NCBI RefSeq assembly: GCF_014204535.1
Contig: NZ_JACHLR010000001.1
Span: 124,001-188,000, forward strand
Reading direction: 5' to 3'
DNA length: 64,000 bases
Source: Novosphingobium chloroacetimidivorans
GTDB lineage: Bacteria > Pseudomonadota > Alphaproteobacteria > Sphingomonadales > Sphingomonadaceae
Shown here: positions 1-8,596 of the stretch, piece after piece
Position numbering within the stretch: position 1 is the stretch's first letter
How the letters are laid out: the number at the start of each line of letters is the position of its first letter
Program-made: the position numbers and the translations under genes
The notes under the pieces: model-generated
The model's input: the letters and a program-made list of their open reading frames with translations, nothing else
What the model was told of the DNA's origin: nothing
Databases searched by the model: none

Positions 1-566
1 CTGGCGAACTCGATGCCGATCGCACCCGAGCCGATCACGAGCAGCTTGGTCGGCAGCTCCTTGGGCGTCATGGCGTGGCGATAGGTCCAGATCCGCTCAC
101 CGTCGGACTTGGCCTTGGGCAGTTCGCGGGCACGAGCGCCGGTCGCGATCACGATGTGCTTGGCTTCGAGCGTCTCGGTGCCCTTGTCACCGGTCACTTC
201 GAGCTTACCGGGCGCGACCAGCTTGCCGGTGCCCATGTGCACGGTGATCTTGTTCTTCTTCATCAGCCCGGTCACGCCCTTGTTGAGCTGATCGGCCACG
301 CCGCGCGAACGCTTCACCACGGCATCGAGGTCGGCGGTGATGTTCTCGGCGGCCAGACCATAGGCCTTGGCGTTCTTCATCTGGTGGAACACCTCGGCCG
401 AGCGCAGCAGGGCCTTGGTCGGGATGCAGCCCCAATTGAGGCAGATGCCGCCCAGCTTCTCGCGCTCGACGATCGCGGTCTTGAGGCCCAGCTGCGCCGC
501 GCGGATCGCTGCGACATAGCCGCCGGGGCCGGAGCCGAGAACGATGACGTCGTAGGTGTCTGCCAC
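1..566 (-). CDS. lpdA: Dihydrolipoyl dehydrogenase (E3), 5' part only
   Basis: FAD flavoprotein that reoxidises the dihydrolipoyl groups of 2-oxoacid dehydrogenase complexes, with NAD+ as acceptor. The visible N-terminal ~188 residues show the FAD dinucleotide fold (YDVIVLGSGPGGYVAA) and the redox-active disulfide motif GGICLNWGCIPTKALL, and the frame then runs off the left edge; the family is about 465 residues. The start is taken as GTG at 564-566 because a CAGGAG ribosome site lies 9-10 bases upstream, overlapping the stop codon of the thioesterase. It follows pdhC and the thioesterase on the same strand with almost no gap, so it is very probably the E3 of the pyruvate dehydrogenase complex. 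Confidence 0.95.
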   Translation of the reverse strand, partial: MADTYDVIVLGSGPGGYVAAIRAAQLGLKTAIVEREKLGGICLNWGCIPTKALLRSAEVFHQMKNAKAYGLAAENITADLDAVVKRSRGVADQLNKGVTGLMKKNKITVHMGTGKLVAPGKLEVTGDKGTETLEAKHIVIATGARARELPKAKSDGERIWTYRHAMTPKELPTKLLVIGSGAIGIEFA

Positions 567-572
567 TGAAAT

Positions 573-962
573 CTACTCCTGCTCGGATTCTTGATCTATC
601 GGGCGAGGACGGCCCGCATCGTCGATGGCGACGAAGGTGAACGTCGCTTCGGTTACCTTGACTTCCTCGTCCTCGGTGCGGTGCCGCCGCCAGGCTTCGA
701 TGCCGATGCTCATCGAACTGCGGCCGACGCGCTTCATCTCGGCATAGACCGAGACTTCGTCACCTACCTTAACGGGGAGGTGGAACTTCATGCCGTCCAG
801 CGCGATCGTCACTGCCCGCCCCCGCGAGTGGCGCGCCGCCAGCAGCCCGGCACCTGAGTCCATCAGACTGAGCAGCCAGCCGCCGAAGATATCGCCATAA
901 GCGTTGGTGTCGGCCGGCATGGCGGTCACGCGGATGACGGGATCGCGCTTGACCGCTGCCAT
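573..962 (-). CDS. YciA-like acyl-CoA thioesterase, hotdog fold
   Basis: A 129-residue single-domain hotdog protein that should hydrolyse acyl-CoA thioesters in the cytoplasm. The motif MPADTNAYGDIFGGWLLSLM (residues 15-34) is the family signature, with the Asn and Asp that position water and thioester. The length is normal for YciA. Its ATG lies two bases after the pdhC stop (TGAGGATG), so the two are almost certainly translated together, and lpdA begins six bases after its own stop. Position between E2 and E3 suggests a role in adjusting acyl-CoA pools when pyruvate dehydrogenase is active; that is inference, and the substrate is unknown. Confidence 0.88.
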   Translation of the reverse strand: MAAVKRDPVIRVTAMPADTNAYGDIFGGWLLSLMDSGAGLLAARHSRGRAVTIALDGMKFHLPVKVGDEVSVYAEMKRVGRSSMSIGIEAWRRHRTEDEEVKVTEATFTFVAIDDAGRPRPIDQESEQE

Positions 963-964
963 CC

Positions 965-2335
965 TCAGGCAACCATGCCCAGCGGGTTCTCGACGTACTC
1001 GCGGAACGCCGTCATCAGCTGCGCACCGCTGGCGCCGTCCACCGCGCGGTGGTCGAAGCTGCCGGTGGCGGTCATGATCGTGGCGACACCGAGCTGGCCG
1101 TCGGGCATGACCCAGGGGCGCTTCTCGCCCGCGCCGATCGCCAGGATGGTCGACTGCGGCGGGTTGATCACGGCGGTGAAGTGCTTGATGCCCATCATGC
1201 CCATGTTGGAGATCGAGGCGGTGCCGCCCTGGTACTCCTCCGGCTTCAGCTTGCCTTCCTGAGCCCGCTTGCCGAGGTCCTTCATGGCCCTGGAGATCTC
1301 GGAGAACGAACGGCCATTGGCATCCGAGACGATCGGCGTGATGAGGCCGCCGGGGATCGAGACGGCCACCGACACGTCGGCGCGCGAATACTTGATCATC
1401 TCGTTGCCGGCGAAGGTCACGTTGCACTCGGGCACGTCGATCAGTGCCTTGCCGAGCGCCTTGATCAGCATGTCGTTGACCGAAACCTTGACGCCCTGCT
1501 TTTCCAACGCTGCGTTCAACTCCGCGCGCATCGCCATCAGCTTGTCGAGGCGGACGTCGACGGTGAGATAGATGTGCGGCGCTTGCTGCATCGACTGAGC
1601 GAGCCGGCGAGCGATGGTCTTGCGCATGCCCGAGAGCTTCTCGACCGTGTGCGGGATGCGCGCGTCGAGCAGGGCCCGCGTGTCGTCCGCCATCTCGACG
1701 GATGCAGGCGCCGGTGCGGCAGTGTCGTTCGCCGCAGCCGGCGCGGCTACCGGAGCCGCCGCCTTGGGCTGGGCCGAGCCTGGCTGCGCGGCCTCTACAT
1801 CGGCCTTGATCACGCGGCCGTGCGGGCCCGAACCGGTCAGAGCCTCGATGTCGACACCCTTATCGGCAGCGAGCCGGCGGGCGAGCGGGGAAGCGGCGAT
1901 ACGTCCCTCCTTGGATGGCGATGATGCGGTGGGAGCAGGCTTGGGCGCCGGCGCCGGAGCAGGAGACGAAGCGACTGCGGCAGCGGGCTCGGCCGGCTTG
2001 GCAGGGGCCGCCTCTGCCTTCGGCGCTTCGGCTTCGGCCTCTGCCTTCGGCGTCTCGGCTTCGGGAGCGGCTTGCGACGCGTCCTCGTCGTCGTCCTCAC
2101 CTGAGAGGGTGGCGATAACGGTGCCGACCTTCACGCCTTCGCTGCCTTCGGGGATCAGGATCTTGCCGATCGTACCCTCGTCGACCGCCTCGAACTCCAT
2201 GGTCGCCTTGTCGGTCTCGATCTCGGCCATGATGTCGCCCGAGGCGACCGTGTCGCCTTCCTTGACGAGCCACTTGGCCAGCTTGCCCTCCTCCATCGTG
2301 GGCGACAGGGCGGGCATCTTGATCTCGATCGGCAT
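965..2335 (-). CDS. pdhC: Pyruvate dehydrogenase E2, dihydrolipoamide acetyltransferase
   Basis: Core subunit of the pyruvate dehydrogenase complex, transferring the acetyl group from lipoamide to CoA. The 456-residue protein has one N-terminal lipoyl domain with the lipoylation site ETDKATME (Lys43), a long Ala/Pro/Glu linker from about 80 to 155, a peripheral subunit-binding domain ([20 protein letters not shown]...GRVIKAD), and the catalytic domain ending with the acetyltransferase motif [10 protein letters not shown]. The start [18 protein letters not shown] matches the family; an in-frame ATG 24 codons earlier gives an unlikely extension. The E1 subunits are not adjacent, so they must lie outside the window or be those at 42707-44724. 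Confidence 0.96.
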   Translation of the reverse strand: MPIEIKMPALSPTMEEGKLAKWLVKEGDTVASGDIMAEIETDKATMEFEAVDEGTIGKILIPEGSEGVKVGTVIATLSGEDDDEDASQAAPEAETPKAEAEAEAPKAEAAPAKPAEPAAAVASSPAPAPAPKPAPTASSPSKEGRIAASPLARRLAADKGVDIEALTGSGPHGRVIKADVEAAQPGSAQPKAAAPVAAPAAANDTAAPAPASVEMADDTRALLDARIPHTVEKLSGMRKTIARRLAQSMQQAPHIYLTVDVRLDKLMAMRAELNAALEKQGVKVSVNDMLIKALGKALIDVPECNVTFAGNEMIKYSRADVSVAVSIPGGLITPIVSDANGRSFSEISRAMKDLGKRAQEGKLKPEEYQGGTASISNMGMMGIKHFTAVINPPQSTILAIGAGEKRPWVMPDGQLGVATIMTATGSFDHRAVDGASGAQLMTAFREYVENPLGMVA

Positions 2336-2497
2336 GGGCGCGGGAGCTTCCTCTTGGCGACGCATTCTGGCTGTGCCGTCCTTGGACAAAATGGCGCCGA
2401 GGGGCAAGCCGCCTTTAGCCCGTGAGGCCCGAAACGGCTCGCTTGCGCACCGTGCGAAACAATACGATACGCATGGTCAACAAGGGAGGAGAGTTGG

Positions 2498-2950
2498 ATG
2501 CGCGTCTACCTCGTCATCGTCGACGAGTCAGAGGAGGCCCTGGTCGCCTTGCGCTATGCCGCCCGGCGCGCCGCGCAGACCGACGGCGCCGTCCACCTGC
2601 TCGCGCTGGTGCCGCCCCAGCCCTTCAACGCCTTCGCCGGCGTGCAGGCCACTATCGAGGAAGAGGCCCGCTCGCGCGCCGAGACCTTGGTGACCGCGGC
2701 GGCCGGAAACCTGCTCTCGCAAGGGGGCAAGATGCCCGCCATCGCCGTGCGCATGGGTGAGGACACCAAGGTCGTGCGCGAGTACCTGGCGGAGCATCCG
2801 GAGGTGTCTGCGCTGGTGCTGGCGACGGCGAAGGACGGCGGACCGGGGCCGCTGGTCTCGCACTTCACCAGCCTGGGCACGCGCATGCCCTGCCCCGTCT
2901 TCGTCATTCCGGGGCACCTGGACGAAGGCGAAATCGATAGACTGAGCTAG
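2498..2950 (+). CDS. Universal stress protein (UspA family)
   Basis: A 150-residue single Usp domain. The N-terminal strand RVYLVIVDESEEALVALRYA has the acidic residue placed as in ATP-binding members, and the C-terminal part ends PCPVFVIPG. The classical nucleotide loop GxxG-9x-G(S/T) is not clear here (KDGGPGPLVSHFTS), so nucleotide binding is uncertain. A strong ribosome site (GGGAGGAGAG) precedes the ATG. It is transcribed divergently from pdhC and convergently with rnr. Only a general stress-related role can be inferred. Confidence 0.85.
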   Translation: MRVYLVIVDESEEALVALRYAARRAAQTDGAVHLLALVPPQPFNAFAGVQATIEEEARSRAETLVTAAAGNLLSQGGKMPAIAVRMGEDTKVVREYLAEHPEVSALVLATAKDGGPGPLVSHFTSLGTRMPCPVFVIPGHLDEGEIDRLS

Positions 2951-2961
2951 CCGCTCCCCTT

Positions 2962-2984
2962 CGACCCGGGCTTGATCCGGGTCG
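2962..2984. repeat. REP-like palindrome, single copy
   Basis: CGACCCGG and CCGGGTCG form 8-bp arms around GCTTGAT, in the short gap between the converging usp and rnr genes. The same core (CCCGGNCTTGATCCGGG type) recurs at 6853, 27709 and 52816, where it is paired. It could act as a bidirectional transcript end. Confidence 0.7.
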
Positions 2985-2994
2985 ACGCGACGCA

Positions 2995-5397
2995 TTACCG
3001 CTTCTTCTTGCCTTGATGGCGGATGTTCGAAGGCCGACCACGCTTGCCGACGAGATGTTTGCCGCGCGGTGGCTTGGACGGCAGCGGCCTGCCGCGAGGC
3101 TCGACTCCATTGGAGCCGCCCTCCACCAGTTCGAACTTCAGCGCACCGGTCAGCGGGTTGGCCTCCGCGAGCTTGAGCGGCAGGCGATCGCCGCTGGCGT
3201 ACTTGGTGCCGCTGTGCTCGCCGACCAGAACTTGCGCGCGCTCGTCGTAATGGAAGCGCTCGTCGCCAAGGGTCGAGACAGGGACCAGGCCGTCTCCGCC
3301 AAGGCCGATGATCGTCGCGAAGAAGCCGAACTTCTGCACGCCGGTGATCCGCGTCGGGAAGGTCTCGCCCACCCGGCTCGAAAGCCAGGCGGCGACGTAG
3401 CGGTCGATCGTCTCGCGTTCGGCTTCCATCGCGCGGCGTTCGGACTTGCTGATGGCGTCGCTGACGCGGCTGAGATCGTCCCGGTCGCGCTCCGACAGCC
3501 CCGACGTCTTCGGCAAGCCGTTGCTCGGCGCCGGCTGCTCCAGTTGATACGCATCGACCAGGGCGCGGTGCACCAGCAAGTCGGCATAGCGGCGAATCGG
3601 CGAGGTAAAGTGCGCGTACGATCCAAGCGACAAGCCGAAGTGCCCGGCATTGCGCGGACCATAGTAGGCCTGCGTCTGGCTGCGCAGTACCGCCTCCATC
3701 ACCAGCGCCTTTTCGCTCTCGTCCGCCACGTCCTTGAGCATGCGGTTGAACAGCCCCGGCGTGATCACCTGGCCGAGCGCCAGCTTGCGATCGAAGGTGG
3801 CGAGGTAGTCCTTGAGCGCGATCAGCTTCTCGCGGCTGGGCGCCTCGTGGACGCGGTAGACCACGGGCGCGACCTTTGCCTCCAGCGCCTTGGCGGCCGC
3901 GACGTTGGCGGCGATCATGAAGTCCTCGACCACGCGATGCGCGTCGAGCCGTTCGCGCACGGCAATCTCGGCAATGCGGCCCTGCTGGTCGAGCATGACG
4001 CGGCGCTCGGGCAATTCGAGCTCGAGCGGATCGCGATCGGCCCGCGCGGTGGCGAGCGCCTTCCACGCGGACCAGAGGTTCTGGAGGACCTCCAACGACA
4101 CTTGCTCTGGCCGATCTCCGTTCGTGTCGAGCGAAGTCGAGACACGCTGATCCGGCGCTGACGTGTCTCGACTACGCTCGACACGAACGGGATCTTGGAC
4201 ATCATCGGACAGAGTAGCAGCATCGATCCGCCGCTGCGCTTCCTCATAGGCGATCACCTCGGCAATCCGTACAAGGGCGCGGGTGAACCGCCACTCGGTC
4301 ACCCTGCCACGGCCGTCGATGCGCATGTGGCAAGCCATCGCCGCGCGGTCCTCACCAGAGCGGAGCGAGCACACGTCGGCGCTCAGCACCTCGGGGAGCA
4401 TCGGCACGACCCGGTCAGGAAAGTAGACCGAGTTGCCGCGCTTCCTTGCCTCGCGATCGGTTTCGCTGCCCGGTCGCACGTAGAACGACACGTCGGCGAT
4501 CGCGACCAGCGCGTGGAAGCCGCCTTCGCCGTCCGGCTCGGCCCAGATCGCATCGTCGTGATCGCGCGCGTCGCTGGGATCGATGGCGACGATCGGCAGG
4601 TGCCGCAGGTCTTCGCGGTGATCGGGGCTGAGCGGCAGCTTCGCGGCGCGCTCGGCCTCGTCCAGCATCTCTTGCGAGAACACGTTGGGAATGCCGTGCT
4701 TGTGGATCGCGATCAGACTGAAGGCTCGCGGTGCCAGCGGCTCGCCCAGGACTTGCGTGACCTTCAGCCCCGAACGCGGCGAGCGGCCGGCCGGCTCGGC
4801 GAGGACGAGTTCGCCCTTCTCCGCGCCGCCCAAATCCGAGATCGGCATCGCATTGCGGATCCGCTTGTCGACCGGCGCCAGCCAGCCCTTGCCGGCCGCG
4901 TCGATCTCCACGACGCCGAGCACCTGCTCCTCGCGCGTCGCGATCTTCTTCATGGGATAGCCGCGCAAGTGACCGTTGCTCTCCTCGGTCCGCGCGAGCA
5001 CGCGATCGCCCTTCTTGAGCGCGGGTGGGCGCTGCCCGCCCCTGGCGCCACCGGCCCCCTTCTCGATCAGGCGGATACGCGGCGGAGGCGTCGCATCGTC
5101 GGGCTGCCAGCTGTCGGGTACGGCAACCGCTTCGCCATCGTCGATATCGATGACGCGCAGGACGGTGACCTTGGGTACGCCGCCCATGCGGTGATAGGCA
5201 GTCCGCTTGCCGTCGATCAGGCCCTCTTCGGCCATGTCCTTGAGCAGTGCCTTGAGCTGGATCTTCTCCTGCCCCTGCAACCCGAAGGCGCGGCTGATCT
5301 CGCGCTTGCCCGCGGGTTCACTCGACTCCTGGATGAACTCGAGGATCTGCTGACGGGACGGAAGGCCGGGGGCGCGCTTTGCTGGCATCCCCAGCAT
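2995..5397 (-). CDS. rnr: Ribonuclease R with in-frame palindromic insertion
   Basis: A 3'-5' exoribonuclease of the RNase II/R family that degrades structured RNA and takes part in rRNA and tmRNA-linked quality control. Of 800 residues, 14-62 form a winged-helix domain, followed by cold-shock domains, the RNB catalytic domain with the metal-binding Asp cluster AIDPSDARDHDDAIW (about 270-284), an S1 domain (VGETFPTRITGVQKFGFF) and a Lys/Arg-rich tail ending GKKKR. Residues ~403-427 (VRVERSRDTSAPDQRVSTSL...) are encoded by a near-perfect inverted repeat and have no counterpart in the family. The start could also be the ATG three codons in (5388). Confidence 0.96.
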   Translation of the reverse strand: MLGMPAKRAPGLPSRQQILEFIQESSEPAGKREISRAFGLQGQEKIQLKALLKDMAEEGLIDGKRTAYHRMGGVPKVTVLRVIDIDDGEAVAVPDSWQPDDATPPPRIRLIEKGAGGARGGQRPPALKKGDRVLARTEESNGHLRGYPMKKIATREEQVLGVVEIDAAGKGWLAPVDKRIRNAMPISDLGGAEKGELVLAEPAGRSPRSGLKVTQVLGEPLAPRAFSLIAIHKHGIPNVFSQEMLDEAERAAKLPLSPDHREDLRHLPIVAIDPSDARDHDDAIWAEPDGEGGFHALVAIADVSFYVRPGSETDREARKRGNSVYFPDRVVPMLPEVLSADVCSLRSGEDRAAMACHMRIDGRGRVTEWRFTRALVRIAEVIAYEEAQRRIDAATLSDDVQDPVRVERSRDTSAPDQRVSTSLDTNGDRPEQVSLEVLQNLWSAWKALATARADRDPLELELPERRVMLDQQGRIAEIAVRERLDAHRVVEDFMIAANVAAAKALEAKVAPVVYRVHEAPSREKLIALKDYLATFDRKLALGQVITPGLFNRMLKDVADESEKALVMEAVLRSQTQAYYGPRNAGHFGLSLGSYAHFTSPIRRYADLLVHRALVDAYQLEQPAPSNGLPKTSGLSERDRDDLSRVSDAISKSERRAMEAERETIDRYVAAWLSSRVGETFPTRITGVQKFGFFATIIGLGGDGLVPVSTLGDERFHYDERAQVLVGEHSGTKYASGDRLPLKLAEANPLTGALKFELVEGGSNGVEPRGRPLPSKPPRGKHLVGKRGRPSNIRHQGKKKR
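4119..4189. repeat. Palindromic element translated inside rnr
   Basis: Two 28-nt arms (4119-4146 and 4162-4189) are reverse complements with one mismatch, separated by 15 nt. The element lies inside the RNase R frame between the RNB segments YEEAQRRID and VLQNLWSAWKAL and keeps the frame open. The encoded peptide contains VERSRDT and VSTSLDTN. It resembles in concept the Rickettsia palindromic elements found in proteins, though the sequence is different. Confidence 0.9.
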
Positions 5398-5434
5398 CTA
5401 GGCGGCGCGAGGGCCCGCGGCAATGGCGGCGCCA

Positions 5435-6751
5435 TTATTGCGCAAGCGGCACGAAGGCGCCGCCCGGCACCGCTGCCGCGATCGGGCTCTGCGCGCCGTT
5501 CTCACCCACGGAGCTGACGCCGAACAACCAGTCGTCCCCACGCACACCGGTCAGGCTGACCTTGGTGTCGGACACGTTCGCGCGCACCGGCTTGGCCTCC
5601 CACTCGGTCGCATCGGTGCGCCGCTGCCAGACGTTGTAGCTGCGCGCGCCGGGCACCGCCTGCCACGTTATGTCCGAGCTGGTGGAGAGCGCGGCCGCCA
5701 CTTGCGGCGCAGGCGGCATCGGCGCGGAAGCGATCGCCGCCAAAGCCGTGATATTGAGGCGCGTCACTTTCGCGAGGTAGGGGAAGTCCATCTCGTCGAT
5801 AGTGTCGCCAAACTTGGTGCCGTTCTCTGTCCGCAAGTCCTGGTGCTGGTGATCGTAGTCCTCGATCGCCACCGAGAAGCGGATCGCCGGATAGCCCTTC
5901 TCCAGGTACGGCAAGTGGTCTCCGCCCCGGCCCATGCGGTCCGAACGCCAGACCTGCCGCACCTCCAGGCCCGGCTGCGCCAGTCCCGCGACAAAGCGCG
6001 ACAGATTACGGCTCGGGCTGTCGTTCTCACCCCCGAAGCGCCGTGCTTCGGCGCGGGTCTTGTCCGTCGCATCGGCGCGCGGGCCTTCGGAGAACACGCG
6101 CACGTGGCTATCGTCGACCAGCCCATCCGAGCCGTGGGTGCCGCCGACGATGTCGTTGTTGAGCACCGCCTTGACCTTCCAGCCCTGCTTGGCGGCATAG
6201 TCGGCGAGCAGCTTGCCGCCGTAGAGCCCCTGCTCCTCGCCCGAAAGCACGGCGTAGACGATGGTCGTCGGGAACTTGCGCTGGGAGAGCACCCGCGCCG
6301 CCTCCAGCACCAGCGCGGTACCCGAAGCATTGTCGTTGGCGCCGGGCGCATCGTTGGTGGCGTCCATGACGTCGCTGACGCGGCTGTCGATGTGGCCTTG
6401 CACGATCACCACCTCGTCTGGCCGGTCGGAGCCGCGCTGAATGGCGATCACGTCGACCAGCCGCACCGGCGTGGGAATGCGTGTGCCGCTGACCATGGTT
6501 TCGGGCCGCGCGATTGTGAGGCAGCCACCGCACGCCTTGGCCGAGCGGCGGAACTCGCCTTCCGCCCAGTTCAGCGCTGCGCCGATGCCGCGCTTGGGGT
6601 CGGTCTGGGATGAGAGCGTGTGGCGCGTGCCGAAGCCGACCAGCTTCTCGATGTCGGCGCGTTGGCGGGCTTGGGAGACCGGCGCTTCCTGCGCGATCGC
6701 CGGGGTGGTGAGGATTGCAGTAGTTGCGAAAGGAATCAGGAGCTTGTGCAT
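5435..6751 (-). CDS. Secreted M28-family zinc aminopeptidase
   Basis: A 438-residue exported metallopeptidase that probably removes N-terminal residues from peptides outside the cytoplasm. A signal peptide (MHKLLIPFATTAILTTPAIAQ) fixes the start; longer in-frame starts would bury it. The two-zinc M28 ligands are visible in order: His and Asp in VQGHIDS, Asp in GANDNASG, catalytic Glu pair in LSGEEQGLYG, Asp in LNNDIVGG and the distal His in GRGGDHLPYL. The last ~85 residues (ITWQAVPGARSYNVWQRR... onward) look like a fibronectin type III domain, as in several proteobacterial M28 enzymes. Exact substrate unknown. Confidence 0.92.
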   Translation of the reverse strand: MHKLLIPFATTAILTTPAIAQEAPVSQARQRADIEKLVGFGTRHTLSSQTDPKRGIGAALNWAEGEFRRSAKACGGCLTIARPETMVSGTRIPTPVRLVDVIAIQRGSDRPDEVVIVQGHIDSRVSDVMDATNDAPGANDNASGTALVLEAARVLSQRKFPTTIVYAVLSGEEQGLYGGKLLADYAAKQGWKVKAVLNNDIVGGTHGSDGLVDDSHVRVFSEGPRADATDKTRAEARRFGGENDSPSRNLSRFVAGLAQPGLEVRQVWRSDRMGRGGDHLPYLEKGYPAIRFSVAIEDYDHQHQDLRTENGTKFGDTIDEMDFPYLAKVTRLNITALAAIASAPMPPAPQVAAALSTSSDITWQAVPGARSYNVWQRRTDATEWEAKPVRANVSDTKVSLTGVRGDDWLFGVSSVGENGAQSPIAAAVPGGAFVPLAQ

Positions 6752-6852
6752 GCCTGCAGGTTTGCGCCGGGCGCAGGCTATTACAAGACGATAAAGCTTA
6801 TGTCGTTCGATACGAAACAGAAGCCCGCGTCCCACACAGTGGACCCACCCCC

Positions 6853-6946
6853 GTCATCCCGGACTTGATCCGGGATCCCGCTTCCTTCCTGGCCTCGCTC
6901 GATAGTACGAAGAACAAGCGGGGCCCCGGATCAAGTCCGGGGCGAC
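6853..6946. repeat. Paired REP palindromes (inverted pair)
   Basis: GTCATCCCGGACTTGATCCG... at 6853-6881 and its inverted partner ending CAAGTCCGGGGCGAC at 6918-6946 flank 36 bp of unrelated DNA. This is the arrangement of bacterial interspersed mosaic elements. It lies between proS and the peptidase start. Confidence 0.85.
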
Positions 6947-6965
6947 GATGCCATATAGCGGGATC

Positions 6966-8513
6966 TTAGTACGAGCGCGCCACGTAGATCCGCTCAACCG
7001 CCGGCGCACCGGTGAACACGCACACCCCGCTCACCGGCTCGCCGCCCAGCGGTGTGTTGCGGATCGTCAGCTTGAGCGCCTTCAGCCGCTGCACGACGCT
7101 CTCCAGCTCCGCGCCGGTCGGCCGCGACCAGACCACCTCGGCCCAGCCCGGGTAGCGCTTGTCCTCGGAGAAGAACGCCGCCAGCGCATCGAAGCTGTCG
7201 ACTTGCGCGATCTGCGCGTCACGGCGGTCCTTGGCTTCGGCGAAGAGTGCAGTCTGCACCGCCTCGAGATCGGCCACCGCACGCGACACAAACTCGTCCT
7301 TGGACAGCGCCTGGAAGTTGGCCTTGGCCGCCTCGTTCCACAGGCGGTCGCGGCGCAGCACCGAGACCTGGCCGTTGGCGGCGTCGCGCCCGCCGATTTC
7401 CAGCACCAGCGGCACGCCCTTCTTGACCCAGGCCCAGCGCTTCTGCGTGGCCTTACCCGGCCGCTTGTCGAGCAGGACGCGCACCGGCTCGCCGAATGCG
7501 GACAGGCCGGTGAGCGACTTGGTCAACTCCGCGCAATAAGCGAGGAGCGCCTCGTCCTCGGCATTGTCGCGGAGCATGGGCAGGACCACGATCTGGTGCG
7601 GCGCGACAATCGGCGGCACGCGCAGACCGTCATCGTCGCCATGGGTCATGATCAGCCCGCCGATCATGCGCGTGGAGGTGCCCCAGCTGGTCGTGTGGGC
7701 GTACTGCTGGGCACCTTCCTTGTCCTGGTACTGGATGCCCGCAGCCTGCGCGAAGCCGGTGCCGAGATAGTGCGAGGTGCCAGCCTGCAGCGCCTTGCCA
7801 TCCTGCATCATCGCCTCGATCGAATACGTCGCGACGGCGCCGGGAAAGCGCTCGTTCTCCGGCTTCTCGCCCGCGACCACCGGCATCGCCAGCTCGGTCT
7901 CGGCGAAATCGCGATACATCTCGAGCGCGCGGAGCGTCTCTTCCATGGCATCGTCGCGGTCCGCGTGAGCGGTGTGGCCCTCCTGCCAGAGGAACTCGCT
8001 GGTGCGCAGGAACATCCGCGTGCGCATTTCCCAGCGCACCACGTTGGCCCACTGGTTGGTCATCAGCGGCAAGTCGCGCCAGGACTGCACCCAGCGCGCC
8101 ATGGCGGCGCCGATCACCGTCTCGGAGGTTGGCCGCACGATCAGCGGCTCTTCCAACTTGGCGGTGGGATCGGGCACCAGCCCGCCGTTCTCGCCGGCGA
8201 TGAGGCGATGGTGCGTGACCACCGCCATCTCCTTGGCGAAACCTTCGACGTGGTCGGCTTCCTTGGCGAAGTAGGAGAGCGGGATGAACAGAGGGAAGTA
8301 GCAGTTCTGCACGCCCGCTGCCTTGATGCGGTCGTCCATGCGGCGCTGGATGCGCTCCCAGATGCCGTAGCCCCACGGTTTGATCACCATGCACCCGCGC
8401 ACGCCGGACTCCTCGGCCATCTCGGCTTCGGAGATCACCTCCTGGTACCACTGGGCAAAGTCGTCCTGGCGCTTGGTCGACAGGGCGTGACGGATCTGAG
8501 CGGGCTGATTCAT
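6966..8513 (-). CDS. proS: Prolyl-tRNA synthetase, archaeal/eukaryal-like (type 3)
   Basis: Charges tRNA-Pro with proline; class II synthetase. The 515-residue protein starts MNQPAQIRHALSTKRQDDFA and has SGVRGCMVIKPWGYGIWE, class II motif 2 around WEMRTRMFLRTSEFLWQEGHT, and a C-terminal zinc-less extension ending EPVSGVCVFTGAPAVERIYVARSY. There is no editing-domain insertion, and the order of segments is that of the archaeal-type (ProS3) family rather than the usual bacterial ProRS. A longer upstream frame exists, but the chosen ATG at 8511-8513 fits the family start. Monocistronic by appearance. Confidence 0.93.
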   Translation of the reverse strand: MNQPAQIRHALSTKRQDDFAQWYQEVISEAEMAEESGVRGCMVIKPWGYGIWERIQRRMDDRIKAAGVQNCYFPLFIPLSYFAKEADHVEGFAKEMAVVTHHRLIAGENGGLVPDPTAKLEEPLIVRPTSETVIGAAMARWVQSWRDLPLMTNQWANVVRWEMRTRMFLRTSEFLWQEGHTAHADRDDAMEETLRALEMYRDFAETELAMPVVAGEKPENERFPGAVATYSIEAMMQDGKALQAGTSHYLGTGFAQAAGIQYQDKEGAQQYAHTTSWGTSTRMIGGLIMTHGDDDGLRVPPIVAPHQIVVLPMLRDNAEDEALLAYCAELTKSLTGLSAFGEPVRVLLDKRPGKATQKRWAWVKKGVPLVLEIGGRDAANGQVSVLRRDRLWNEAAKANFQALSKDEFVSRAVADLEAVQTALFAEAKDRRDAQIAQVDSFDALAAFFSEDKRYPGWAEVVWSRPTGAELESVVQRLKALKLTIRNTPLGGEPVSGVCVFTGAPAVERIYVARSY

Positions 8514-8596
8514 GCGCGCGCTGTTAGCCGGTGTTGCGGGTGCGGCAAAGTCCGGTGTGTCCGGATCGTGGCTTGCCGGCACTCACCGGCGGCACG

